NCBI GenBank assembly: GCA_037976565.1
Contig: CP137680.1
Location: 14,806,325-14,870,324, forward strand
Direction of reading: 5' to 3'
DNA: 64,000 nucleotides
DNA from: Mesocentrotus franciscanus
Taxonomy: Eukaryota; Echinodermata; Echinoidea; Camarodonta; Strongylocentrotidae
Shown here one piece after another: positions 24,801 to 33,722 of the stretch. Under the pieces are notes generated by a model that was not told the origin of the DNA, did not search any database, and saw nothing but the letters and a program-made list of their open reading frames with translations. Numbering within the stretch: position 1 is the first letter of the stretch; every line of letters starts with the position of its first letter. Made by a program: the position numbers and the translations under genes.

Positions 24801-27800
24801 GTATACCAGCGTTTTAGAGAAATTTTGATACGCCGGCATATACATACGCTGGCTAAATCGTCATGGTGTGACAGAGCCATTACATAAAAGAGCCGGTAGT
24901 ATGGCAAGCCAACTTAACATGTAATTTCGTGATATCAAACATTAAAATTCTTCATGTCAAGAATTCCTACTTATTAACAACAGGAAATCATTTCTTGATA
25001 TCGAGAATTCATTTTTTATATCAAGAATTCCCATTTGTTTGCATCATGATATCAGTTCTTGGATTCAGGAGTTCAGTTCTCGATATCAAAAGTTCAATTC
25101 TCGATATCGAGAAATGAATCCTAGATATTCTTGATATCAAGAATCCTATTTTTTATTATCACGAAATATAGGATTAAAATGATCAAAAGGCTTGCCATAC
25201 GGTAAAGTATCCACTATAATAATGATAATAATAATAATAATAATAATAAATAGTAATAATAGTGGAGTCTTGTATATAGCGCTCATGTCTGGCACATTGC
25301 CACTCCAAACGCTACATTATTTTTACCCCTGCTTTAGCATGGCTGCCATTACAGCGCTCGATTATTTTAAGGAATTAATTCCTGCAGGTACCCATTTACC
25401 TCACCTGGGTGGAGTGTGACAAATGTAGATTAATGTCTTGCCAAAGGACATTAATGCTGCGACACGGATTCGAACCCCGTACCTTGTAGTTCACAGTCCG
25501 GAGACTGGAGACTGCAATCATTCACCTCGATTAGTCGCCATAATATGTTGAAATAATTTTGCATAGACACCGTAGTAATCGTATGCGATTAAAATTATAA
25601 TGCGGGCAAAACTTCATTATGCTGATTTTAATTTGTCACTATTGGTATTGGTATTTATTTTCCATATCACAATATTTATAAAAAATACAAAGAAAATACA
25701 TGTACATAGTAAAATCAATGGTATAGTGACTGGCTGGATAACCCATTTAGCTTTGTTAGTATAACAAAACTGTTCTTCCCTGGGGTCCAGGAAATTAAGA
25801 TAATAACTGTTATTGTACAACAAAGAGAATTACAACACAACATAAGATAATAAACCTAAAACATATTAGAGAAGCATAAGCAGAAGCAAAACTGATTTCT
25901 TAAATTTAGATTTTTGCAAAAAGTATTTAAGCTGTTGGATAGCTTAATAGTAAACTATAACGTTACAAAAGCAAGAAAGTTGTGATAGTCTAGGTGTCGG
26001 AACACATTGGGAATAAACCAATAATGACATGATGATAGTAATAATAATAATTGAGAAGAAGAAGAATAAATAATAATAATAATAATACAAATGATAATAG
26101 GTCCATTCGTATAGCGCAGCTACTATAATATACTCTACTGCGCTTAATACAAAGTATCATAGTTATTACCCCTGGGGGTGTTTCACAAAGACTAAGATCG
26201 ACTTTAAGTTGGACTTAAGTATGGCGGGCCATTCATGCCATTGGTTGCTATCCCCATTGGTCTCTAAATTATAATCTTTAGATACCTTTTTTTCCTTCAA
26301 TAATGAACTATCAAAAAATGTAAACTCTGTAGATTTGAGACCACGATTTGTACGTCCCTTGAAAGACAAATGCCAGTAAATGGTGAGAGCAAGCAGTGGC
26401 ATGAACGGCCTGTTATACTTAAGTCCAACTTAAAGTCGATCTTATTCTTTGTGAAACACCCCCAGCTGTAGCTGAGCCGCCATAATAAGGTGCTAAATCA
26501 TTCAAGGAATGCTTTCCTACCGGGTACCCATTGACTCCACCTGGGTGGAGAGTGGCAAACTGGCAAATGTAGATTTTTTCTTTTTCCAAAGGACATTCGT
26601 GCCGCGGCGGGACTCGAACCGCGAACCATGTGATCCACTAGACCACGTCACCTTTAAAAAAAAATAGGGTGGTCACTATCATCATGACGTTTTTCATGAA
26701 GTCTTTATGGATAGCCATTTAATTAATTTCGCCTTATTTCTTTGTTTTGTTTTCACCTCCTCAAAGCCCCAATCGCGAAGGTACTACTTCACCGCTGTCC
26801 TCGACCTCGTATGCTAACAACTCTGTCCGGGCTGGCGGCAGGATGTGCTCTGATTGCAACAGCATTCACGCGAAATCTTGTTCTCCTGGGTCTTCTCTTC
26901 ATGTCCGTGGGTAGGTAATCAGCGAAGTAATTTCGCACGCCCACCTACCGTACTTTTTATTTTAAAAATCTGTGCTACAACATTGCGCTGATTAAACTAA
27001 AGATGCATTTTCATTGCAAAATAACAGCCCAAGGATGTGTTTTCATAGTAAAAGAACAGTCTTGTGGTGCATTTTCATTGCAAAATCACAGTCTAAGGGG
27101 GCAATTTTATTGCAAAATTACAGTTGTATATTCGCACCTTGTTTGACCTGAATGAAAACTTTTAGTATTCGATCATTCTTCTTGATAATCCAAAGGGTTT
27201 GATAGAGGCAATGACGGGAGAAAAAATCCCACAGAATACAAACCGCTTTTAAACAATTTAATGTTAAGAGGCACAGAATGTTTGCCAAAATTACTTTTAA
27301 AAAGTATATCCTGAACAATAATCAAATAAAATATGGAATGTAAGTACTTATTTGGGACCTATACTGCATGGTGACTTGTCTTCGTCATTTTGATCATGAT
27401 GACCGTAAGCAGATATACAAAGTCCCTGTGTCACAATTTAACTTTTATTTGCTTGCAGGATTATGCTGCTCGGTGGTAAATCTTCAGGCACTTGTATTCC
27501 TACACGACTACTACCAGGAAGAGTTTCCTTTCGCAAGCTGCATCTCCGTTCTTGGTATTCCTTTTGGTGCCGTTGTCTTGCCCCCTATTACAGAGAAACT
27601 CCTAGAGCAATATGGATTGAGCGGGACGCTGCTGGTAGTGGGGGCGCTGGTTCTGAATATGATTCCCATTGGACTAGTGCTAAAAGTTCCAAGTACCCGT
27701 CCAGGTGGTAATAGTCCGGAGGAAAAGAGAGACCTAATTGATCCATTCAAACAGGTGACAGCATCTGAAAATCAAGAATATGTTCGAATACCATCTGCCA

Positions 27801-29401
27801 ACGATATGACGAGTGATGCATGTCCAGATGATGTAGATACTCAAGGAGATGGGTATTCGACGATTGCCAACGTGCGGAGGCAAACAGGAGAAAATGATGT
27901 TATGAATCAACATGACGGACCTACATTGTCTTTAGAGGCGAATACTACATCCATTGGTGATACAGAGATTGGACGATGTCCGCAGAGTGCAGAAGACACT
28001 ACACTCTACATGGGTAGGAAAGATAAAACACGGCAGCTTTCGCACAATTCCGAAAGCAATTCCAAAAGCTCCAGCGAGGACATTCGTACAGTACACGGGT
28101 CGATTGTATCATCTTGCCTTTCCTTTTTCTATTTCGATGTCCTGATTAAGGAGCCGCTATTATCGATCCTCTTCCTTCCAAGCACCCTCTTGTCCTTCTT
28201 GGTGACAGGCGGATGGGTTCTTTTCATCGTTCTCTACGCGGTCGAGCACGGAATCGACATCGCCCGCGGAACCTATCTCACAACATCCGGAGCCGTTGGC
28301 GGCATTGTTTCGTCCATCCTTATGTCCATTGGTCTTCGCTATCGCCCGGCATGGAGTCCGCAGTACTTGCTATGGAACCAGGCGTTGCCGACTGTCATGT
28401 TCTTCCTCCAGATAATCCACTCCTCGTACAGTTACTTGATGGTAATGTCTTTCCTAATCGGCTTCGGACTATTCGGCCTTAACGTGACCGTTGAAGCTGT
28501 GTTGTCGGAGGTAGTCCAGAGCAAGAACTTCCCTGATGCGAGCAGTGTCTTCTACCTCTTCGTCGGCATTGGATACATCGTGTCGGGTTACATTGCAGGT
28601 AGCATTACTCATTCAATACGTTTCAAATATGACACAGAAATTATATCTTTGTTCAATGCCGATTAGGTTATGATAAATCGCGTCCAAATAAAACAATGAC
28701 TTGGATTTGGATACTTTTGGTACGTAGGGCAAGAAAATTATGCAGCATTGTATCGGAACATCTGCCCCTCCCAGACAGCTTTCACCTCGAACGAATACCT
28801 CCCACCTAAGGGTAGTACTTATCCTTTGGGTGTAATTATCCGGGGGATATTTTCCTGGCGGTAAATGTCCTAGCGGATCGTTGTCCGGGGTGGGGAGGTA
28901 TAGTTGTCCGGATGCAAACCCGGACACATTTTCTTAAGGTGATTATCCCTTGGATAGTTGTCCATAGGGTATATATGAAACTTTTCTTGGTTCGATTGGT
29001 TCAATTGGTTTCGTCATGACTGACAGTTTGTGACGGTAGTTGATAGTAAGTTGACTAGACCAGACCTACATTCAGTCAGGAATATAAGTTTTCTAGCGCT
29101 GTCCCGGAATTTCCTCTTTCTTTCCTGTGTCCGTGATGACTTTGTTGCTGTTATTCCAGAGGCCTTACAAAATTATTCATTCGTTTGTTATCTCTTGTCC
29201 TTGTCTATTTTTACTACAGGTTTCGTCCGAGATCAAACCGGTAACATCGAACTCCTATTCGTGTTCCTTGGGGCGACGTCGATGGCGGCATGCGGTCTTA
29301 CCTTGTTGATCGTAATACTCATGGGAAGAAAACCAAACCTGCAACGCCTTGATTCAGTACACAAGAAAGACCAGACGTCAGACGAAGCAAGACGTGTCTA
29401 A
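18714..29401 (+). CDS. SLC16 (monocarboxylate transporter-like) MFS carrier, complete
   Basis: Exons 18714-18891, 26767-26910, 27459-28598 and 29220-29401 join with GT-AG borders, each junction in phase 1, into 1644 nt (547 residues plus stop). The start is fixed by an in-frame TGA at 18711-18713 directly before the ATG. The predicted plasma-membrane protein has 12 hydrophobic segments in two sixes, divided by a hydrophilic loop (about residues 184-338) rich in Asp, Ser and Thr, as in monocarboxylate transporters. Family features are GLAKSFGVLVPEL after segment 1, a small-residue segment 4, and GYIVSGYIAGFVRDQTGN between segments 11 and 12 (family GPPxAGxLxDxTG). The usual [D/E]G[G/S][W/F][G/A]W motif before segment 1 is absent, so substrate and proton coupling cannot be assumed. 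Intron 1 is about 7.9 kb and full of transposons. Closest subtype and substrate are unknown. Confidence 0.9.
18892..19784 (+). other. Start of SLC16-like intron 1
   Basis: No exon recognised. Contains a short CACACA run near 19496-19507. Confidence 0.5.
19785..20050. other. GC-rich island in intron 1
   Basis: About 265 bp of strongly GC- and CpG-rich DNA in an otherwise AT-rich intron. Overlapping open frames run through it on both strands (Arg/Pro/Ala rich), as expected from high GC alone. I cannot match it to a gene or rRNA. Candidates are an alternative promoter, an rDNA-spacer-derived insert, or another foreign fragment. Confidence 0.4.
20094..20300. repeat. Two related direct repeats in intron 1
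   Basis: CCCGTGTTAGGCATCTTGCT occurs twice about 130 bp apart (20130s and 20262s), each preceded by a GGGCCT motif. Origin unknown. Confidence 0.5.
20833..21014. repeat. Fold-back MITE-like hairpin
   Basis: The left part (ACAAATATACAATGACTC, AGCTAAAACTATTCGC, GGAACATCAA) recurs inverted at the right (TTGATGTTCC, GCGAATAGTTTTAGCT, GAGTGTCATTGTATATTTGT). About 180 bp, no coding. Confidence 0.75.
21125..22322. mobile_element. hAT-type non-autonomous element with exact 8-bp target duplication
   Basis: ATTCGTAT stands directly outside both ends (21117-21124 and 22323-22330). The ends are inverted: CAGGGGCGTCA on the left, and CAAGGGCGTCA on the other strand at the right. An 8-bp duplication and CAGGG-type ends are typical of hAT elements. 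The 1198-bp body has no transposase; most of it is a minisatellite. Confidence 0.87.
21280..22195. repeat. ~105-bp minisatellite inside the hAT element
   Basis: About nine head-to-tail copies, period about 103-110 bp (the first shorter). Each has AGAGTC(G/C/A)AGAACGGTA, CGAATCGTCTTCTTT, ATTTAATGAAACGTC and a CGCGC..GCGCG hairpin core. The three copies nearest the right end are the most alike. Confidence 0.85.
22331..22837. other. Intron 1, AT-rich, low complexity
   Basis: Runs of A and TAAT near 22690-22760, and a small perfect hairpin (CCCGTGGA..TCCACGGG) near 22811-22829. No exon recognised. Confidence 0.4.
22838..23368. mobile_element. TTAA-type fold-back element, left end truncated
   Basis: The left part (AGAAGCAGAAAATGAG, GAGCAAAAACCGA) recurs inverted on the right (TCGGTTTTTGCTC, ATTTTCTGCTTTTAT). 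The right end is GGACTTCCCCT with TTAA at 23369-23372. The left terminal bases are missing. Confidence 0.65.
23369..24145. other. Intron 1 with a fragment of dispersed repeat
   Basis: A stretch near 23720-24060 (CAGGCCCGTAATTAGG, GAGGGAGCGAAGCGCCC) looks like a common dispersed repeat, but its borders cannot be set. No exon recognised. Confidence 0.35.
24149..24879. mobile_element. Harbinger-like MITE with TTA duplication
   Basis: TGGCCCTGTCACACC at the left matches, inverted, GGTGTGACAGAGCCA at the right. TTA flanks both ends (24146-24148, 24880-24882). The arms extend over more than 40 bp (TGACGATTTA, CCAGCGTATG). A TWA duplication and GGCCCTGT-like ends fit PIF/Harbinger. The middle contains a separate TTAA-family MITE fragment. 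Confidence 0.8.
24351..24475. mobile_element. Partial TTAA-family MITE nested in the Harbinger-like element
   Basis: AGCCCCTCTGCACTAG, GGAGGGATTAG, CACTGACAGGTGGTTATCT and AGAGGATCATGGGGGACCAAC match the complete family copy at 30538-30730 in the same order. The right part is missing and the left TTAA is decayed to TCAA. Confidence 0.7.
24901..25199. mobile_element. TIR element with GATATC-centred palindromes
   Basis: ATGGCAAGCC near the left end pairs with GGCTTGCCAT at the right. The inside holds about eight GATATC or ATATC cores, about 25-35 bp apart, each with mirrored arms, for example CTTGATATCAAG, CTCGATATCGAG and GTGATATCA. Related arrays, with the left end only, lie in each 6.7-kb unit. 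Confidence 0.7.
25205..25506 (-). mobile_element. tRNA-derived SINE
   Basis: On the minus strand a pol III B box (GGTTCGAATCC) lies near the head, followed by a body with CACCCAGGTGAGG and AATGGGTACC, and a tail of (ATT)n at 25214-25250 on the plus strand. Shares head, body and tail with the SINE at 26040-26652. Lies in intron 1 of the SLC16-like gene, antisense to it. Confidence 0.8.
25507..26039. other. Intron 1, nothing recognised
   Basis: AT-rich; no exon or element that I can support. Confidence 0.4.
26040..26652 (-). mobile_element. tRNA-derived SINE interrupted by a MITE
   Basis: The minus-strand head has an A box (TGGTCTAGTGG) and a B box (GGTTCGAGTCC) about 20 nt apart, as in a tRNA. 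The body matches the SINE at 25205-25506 (CACCTGGGTGGAG, GGACATT on the plus strand) and ends in (AAT)n at 26040-26090. It is split at 26172-26465 by an inserted element. Confidence 0.85.
26172..26465. mobile_element. 294-bp MITE inserted in the SINE
   Basis: Ends are inverted over about 67 bp with a few mismatches: GGGGGTGTTTCACAAAGA..., GATCGACTTTAAGTTGGACT and the reverse. SINE sequence resumes directly on both sides (TTACCCCT before, AGCTGTAGCTGAGCCGCC after). The target duplication is unclear. Confidence 0.85.
26767..26910 (+). CDS. SLC16-like exon 2 (membrane segment 3)
   Basis: Follows a T/C-rich tract and AG at 26765-26766; donor GTAGGT at 26911. Reads SPIAKVLLHRCPRPRMLTTL, then a Gly/Ala-rich helix. 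The basic loop between segments 2 and 3 is typical of MFS carriers. 144 nt, phase 1 to phase 1. Confidence 0.85.
27002..27126. repeat. ~33-bp minisatellite in intron 2
   Basis: Four tandem copies of TGCATTTTCATTGCAAAAT with an ACAG(T/C)CTAAGG end, the last one partial. Confidence 0.7.
27459..28598 (+). CDS. SLC16-like exon 3 (segments 4-11 and central loop)
   Basis: Acceptor TTGCTTGCAG ends at 27458; donor GTAGCA at 28599. The 1140-nt exon carries residues 108-487. The loop of about 155 residues has acidic and Ser-rich parts (SESNSKSSSED). Segments 7-11 follow, with LIGFGLFGLNVTVEAVLSEV in segment 10. Confidence 0.9.
28790..28975. repeat. Degenerate TTGTCCGG/TTATCC minisatellite in intron 3
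   Basis: Loose repeats of about 20-35 bp with TTATCC, TTGTCC and GGGGGATA motifs. The antisense open frame here is repeat-derived. Confidence 0.45.
29220..29401 (+). CDS. SLC16-like exon 4 (segment 12 and tail)
   Basis: Acceptor TACAG ends at 29219. Completes GFVRDQTGN, then one hydrophobic segment and a basic/polar cytoplasmic tail, with TAA at 29399-29401. Confidence 0.88.
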
Positions 29402-29800
29402 TGAACACAGTGGAGGAAAACGGCTTTCATCTCATGTTTTGGTCATATTTTAACGTGATGAAAACCATTTTTTTTAATCAACATGAGGCAATTTCAAGAG
29501 CCGTGTCCGTCACCCATGGCTCGTTACGTAATCCGAGTATGATTTCTAGGGGATAAACACAGTAGCGTATTGAAATTGCCTTTGACTTTAGTTTTCGAAA
29601 GTATTTGCCATCGTGGTTGTTTATCTTTCGTTTTGGAATCCATCATACAAGAGTGTAAACTTCGGAGTGTTTTAATGTATACATTTGTACTCATGAAAAG
29701 GATCTGTTAAAACTCAGGAAAATTAGAAGAAAAGCACCCTGCAGATAACTTTGGTTTGATACGCTTCGAAGCAGTTGTTGGGATCGCATTCTGGACCCCT

Positions 29801-29820
29801 CCAGTGCCGTATGGCACTGG
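29801..29820. repeat. Perfect small hairpin in the SLC16-like 3' UTR
   Basis: CCAGTGCC, a GTAT loop, then GGCACTGG, about 400 nt after the stop codon. GGACCCCTC sits beside each arm. Confidence 0.6.
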
Positions 29821-29947
29821 ACCCCTCGGTGGAACAGCGCCACCATGTTGGTGGATGCTGAGTAGGGCCATCCAGCCGTTTATCACTTATTATAGTATGT
29901 GTACATATTGTGTAATGTTTCGATTATTGTACTTCTTTTTATACGGA

Positions 29948-29953
29948 AATAAA
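29948..29953 (+). terminator. Candidate poly(A) signal of the SLC16-like gene
   Basis: AATAAA 547 nt after the stop codon, in a T-rich context. Transcript data would be needed to confirm it. Confidence 0.4.
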
Positions 29954-29988
29954 TTCAAATCGAACACATTGACTGATTCAGAGTGAAA

Positions 29989-30060
29989 GTTGTGTGCTCA
30001 AATTACCAATTAAGTTGTTGACTATGTACACAAAAATCACATTGCACTTCAAATTTAAAT
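29989..30060. repeat. Fragment shared with the 6.7-kb unit
   Basis: GTGTGCTCAAATTACCA, TTAAGTTGTTGAC and ATGTACA match 33916-33975 of unit 1 and its copies, so this is a dispersed repeat that the unit also carries. Confidence 0.6.
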
Positions 30061-30225
30061 CTGGCCTGTTCTTTATATTCCGTACACACGTCTTGATTCA
30101 AGCCGCCGAGGATGGAGTTATCAACGAACTCATAATTATTATGCTCACCAGCTTTCGCTGGGCGTCCTATTTTAATGATCACGCCATCTTCGGTTGGCAG
30201 CAAGTAAGTGGGGCAGGTCCACAGT

Positions 30226-30249
30226 ACTGTAAAATACGTATTTTACAGT
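30226..30249. repeat. 24-bp perfect palindrome
   Basis: Centred on GTAAAATACGTATTTTAC, extended by CT/AG and A/T on both sides. Isolated; function unknown. Confidence 0.7.
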
Positions 30250-30537
30250 TCTATACTGACATGTCGCCAATCAGATTGCTGGTGTGGTGGAGATCAAATT
30301 AAATAGGCCATATTCTGGACTAGTGTTGCGCTACAAATCACGGTTAGCGTGGGCACCTCAACTGTTACAGTGTGTATCAGTGGGTATATAACGTATCCGC
30401 TGAAGTGAACTTTTTTTCAGTTACTTATAGGCGTTAGGTTACGGTACGGCGAAAAGCTACACTTTAGCAGCTTCACACCCGGCTTCACACATGCCTCTCT
30501 CAATATGTCTATATACAAAAACTCATGCATCTTTTAA

Positions 30538-30730
30538 AGCCCGTCTGCACCAGTTTTGCAAGGAGGATTAGACCACCCTGCTGGTCACTGACAGGTGGTT
30601 ATCTCGTCAACTCAGCTCTCAATATTAACATAAGAAATAGAGGATCATGGGGGACCAACGGGCACCGCTTAGGCATTGTTTTCTATATAGAGGGAGCAAG
30701 TAGCTACATGCAAGTAGTGCAGTGGGGCTT
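30538..30730. mobile_element. Complete TTAA-flanked piggyBac-like MITE (193 bp)
   Basis: TTAA directly outside both ends (30534-30537 and 30731-30734). Ends AGCCCGTCTGCAC and GTGCAGTGGGGCT are inverted repeats. The TTAA target is typical of piggyBac elements. Other copies or fragments are at 1626, 12993 and 24351. Confidence 0.85.
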
Positions 30731-30912
30731 TAAAATGACATTGCAATATCAATAAAGGAAGTGTATTTCAAGAAGTATGGCATAATAAATTGTGTTTGTA
30801 CTATAGTTTACGTCTGTAGATTGGTCTGTTTCATTATACTCTAGATCTTTAATTGTCTTGAAATAATCTTATCATTTCAACCGATTACAAAAACGATAAG
30901 AAGATATGATAT

Positions 30913-31075
30913 CAGGGCCCCGTATTACAAAGAGTTGATATCAATCGTAACTTATTTGCGATTGATATCAATCGTAACTATGTACATAAGAGATAGGAGA
31001 CTGCAAACTTGCGATTGATTGGAGGACTTACGATTGATTTGGATCAATCGTAACTCTTTGTAAGACGGGGCCCTG
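30913..31075. mobile_element. MITE CAGGGCCCCGT..., holding the left breakpoint of the triplication
   Basis: CAGGGCCCCGTATTACAAAG at the left pairs with CTTTGTAAGACGGGGCCCTG at the right. The interior repeats GATTGAT(AT)CAATCGTAA-like motifs. Only unit 1 has the whole element; units 2 and 3 start inside it at TGATATCAATCG. Confidence 0.85.
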
Positions 31076-33050
31076 GTTGCAGCTGTGAAACTCGAAACTT
31101 TAGTGTTATATTTTCCCGTGAATTTCTCTTATACTGGTACACAAAATGAATCCTGAGCAGATAAGAAGAACGAGAACTGTGCCATGTTTTTGCTTATTAC
31201 GTAATGCAAGAGGAGCTAAAAACATGCATACGACTTGAATAAATACGGGCGATTTTGCGAGCGCTGCGGTCTGACTGTCTATCAACATTTAAAAAAAAGA
31301 TTATGTCACAGCGGATACTGTGCATTTATTCATGCATTAAAAAAAAAATCAGTGTCTTGACAATTTCGTTGTTGTATAATGTTGGTCCCTTGTGTACGTG
31401 CACCATCGGCTGTGGGCAACCATCATGCTATCGTGTAAAGATATTATACGTCATGAGAATAAAGAACAGTTTGCGTTATATCAGTTTTACAGTCATAATT
31501 TAAAAAAAGATTCTTATCATTTTCTCTTCGGGTTGTTTGTACCGCACTATGGCCTTGTCATGTGAAAGCAAAAGATAACATTTATCACCTGTCATTTTTA
31601 CTACCGGCGGTTTAATTACTTCCGGTTGAGCGTTAGATGGTGCTATAGATTACTTGAATAATGGCACGCGGGTGAGTTGCCGGAATTTGAGATGTTGATG
31701 TATTGGTAATTTCAAATTCACGGTTTATGGAGAAAAGGTACAATCGGTGCTGAAGTCGGCTTTCAGCATACGGTGAGCAACACTTACATCCATTTTCACC
31801 TTTACCAACAAAACCTGCAGGAGACCCATTTTTACTTTCAACACGGTGACATAACGGGATCTCATTGTTTTAAGGTAGGCATAATAGTTACTTTTCGAGC
31901 CACTTATTTCTTTCTCATTCTTTGTAACCAGTGTGGCGAATATCATTTTAGAAAAAAATATGTCTGAAAAGGGCGGCTCTTCGAAATTACGCCCTCATAT
32001 TCGACAAAATTAATAATGAGAAATGCCAGAAAAGTTTGGACCAAACTGTCATCATTTCATGCCATATTATACTCATTTCTATGTCCGGTGCATGTGACTT
32101 ACAGCAAAACTCAGTAATTATTGTAATACCATTTTGATAATCAAAAATACTTCGCAACATATGCCAATTCTCATGAACTAAAAGTCTAGAACAATCAAAC
32201 TTAACTTGCCAATCGCTTGTAGAGGCTTTCCTCGCTTCAAGTTTGCCACGGGGTGATAGTTCGAACTCCCACCTCCCTGATTGAACGTACTAAACCCGAG
32301 ATGGGTAACAAAACTTTGAATATCTACGCAATGAAGCGTGGGAGCAATTTAGTGGTAGATTTGAAAAAATAATTAAATATCTTGTTCATTTTACCATCAA
32401 AACTTTTTTAAAGAATAGCTCAGAAACTGTCAGCAAATGTTCGTTTGATTTCGCTATGAAAACACTATAATTTGACCTCTTTCATTTTCAGGGTGCAAAT
32501 TAAACGCATTATAATCTAGGAACTTTGCTTTGACTTTAATAGCTAGGCCATGAAAATGTAGGATTTTCTCAAAATAATGTTGAACATTTGGGATTGCTAA
32601 TAAATGGACTTTATCCTACTTTGGGGGCAACAAGATCCTGATGAAACTTATAAACTTCAAAGCAACACAGAGGGAGTAATTAAATCCAAACCCTTCAAAG
32701 ACACTCGTTATGAACTACTTTCTATACCCCATTTTTCGGAGTGGAAAATTACCAGATCTTTATTATTCGCATGTTATACCCTTCTAAAACACTGTTCTTT
32801 GTGCGCTTCATTCACTGTTTTGGGGGCGCGTAATCATGTTAGAATCATAATTTTCTTCCATGTTCTTCCCTACCTTTTTCTTTCTTTTGCATTTGTTACC
32901 CCCCCCCCCTTCCATATGACGCCCGGGGTGCTCCTGAGTGATACACCATACATGCATACAGGGACGTCGCTAACGGGGGGTGTGTGGGGTGCGACAACCT
33001 CCCCACCTATCAGGATATTGTCGGTAAAATATTGCGCTGCCGTCAGGAAA

Positions 33051-33350
33051 AATGAGAAAAGGGGGTGAGAGGGAAAGGAAAGAAAAGACAATAAAGAAAT
33101 GGAAAAGAAAGAGAAAAAAAGGAAAGAGAAGAGAAGAAAGAAGGAGAAAAAAGAAAAAAGAGGAAGGAGAGGGAAAAAAAGGAAAAGAACAGAACAGAAC
33201 AGAAAAGAAAGGAAAAGAAAGAAAAGAAAGAAAAGGAGAAAAGGAAAAAAGAGAAAAAAGAAAGAGAAAAAAGAAACGGGGGATGAAAGAGAGTGGGGAG
33301 GGGAGGGGTAAGAGCCTGAGAGAGGAGGAGTAGGAGTAAAGAGAGAGAGG
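33051..33350. repeat. Polypurine (A/G) tract, unit 1
   Basis: About 300 bp of almost pure A and G on the plus strand (GAAAAGAAA, GGAGAGG motifs). Copies at 39781-40088 and 46500-46805 differ in run lengths. Lys/Glu/Arg and Phe/Ser/Leu open frames here are artefacts. Confidence 0.9.
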
Positions 33351-33539
33351 GGTTGTTGGGTGGAGTCGTCTCGTCGAGGGGGCGAGAAAGATACGCATAG
33401 ATAATTATGTTGCTGTGTCGGGTCAGCTGTGTCGGTATATTCTCGCCCCGATCCTCGTGTACTATATCAATGCAGAAGTTTGAACTCGGTGAGATGTATA
33501 AATAATGTCGGTCTATGGCAAGCCGTTTTGCTATTTAAA

Positions 33540-33722
33540 ATGATTCTTTGATATCACTAATTCCATTTCGTGATATCACGAATTCGAATTTGTGATATCA
33601 CAAATTCCCATTGTTTATCACATGAACCCAATTTTTGATATATAGAAATCGAATTTGTGATATCACGAATTGAATTTTGTGATATCACTAATTGGAATTC
33701 GTGATATCACAAAATGGAAAAG
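33540..33722. repeat. GATATC palindrome cluster, unit 1
   Basis: Seven GATATC or GATATA cores about 25-35 bp apart. The commonest is GTGATATCAC with AATT arms; 33586-33607 is a perfect 22-bp palindrome. Copies lie at 40275-40453 and 46990-47166. The left flank ATGGCAAGCCGTTTTG (33518) matches the end of the element at 24901. Confidence 0.85.

Noticed and set aside
26600..26652. A tRNA gene on the minus strand (A and B boxes)
   Set aside because: The tRNA-like head continues into a SINE body with an (AAT)n tail and does not form a full cloverleaf that I could draw.
27118..27318. 66-codon minus-strand frame in the transporter intron
   Set aside because: Overlaps the intron 2 minisatellite and opposes a well-supported gene.
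32604..33068. 154-codon frame (221 and 151 codons in the other units) as a triplicated gene
   Set aside because: No family features; its end runs into the C run and polypurine tract, and its length changes with homopolymer errors. It is kept only because the units are young.
33052..33398. Lys/Glu/Arg-rich and Phe/Ser/Leu-rich frames on both strands
   Set aside because: Direct products of the A/G tract.
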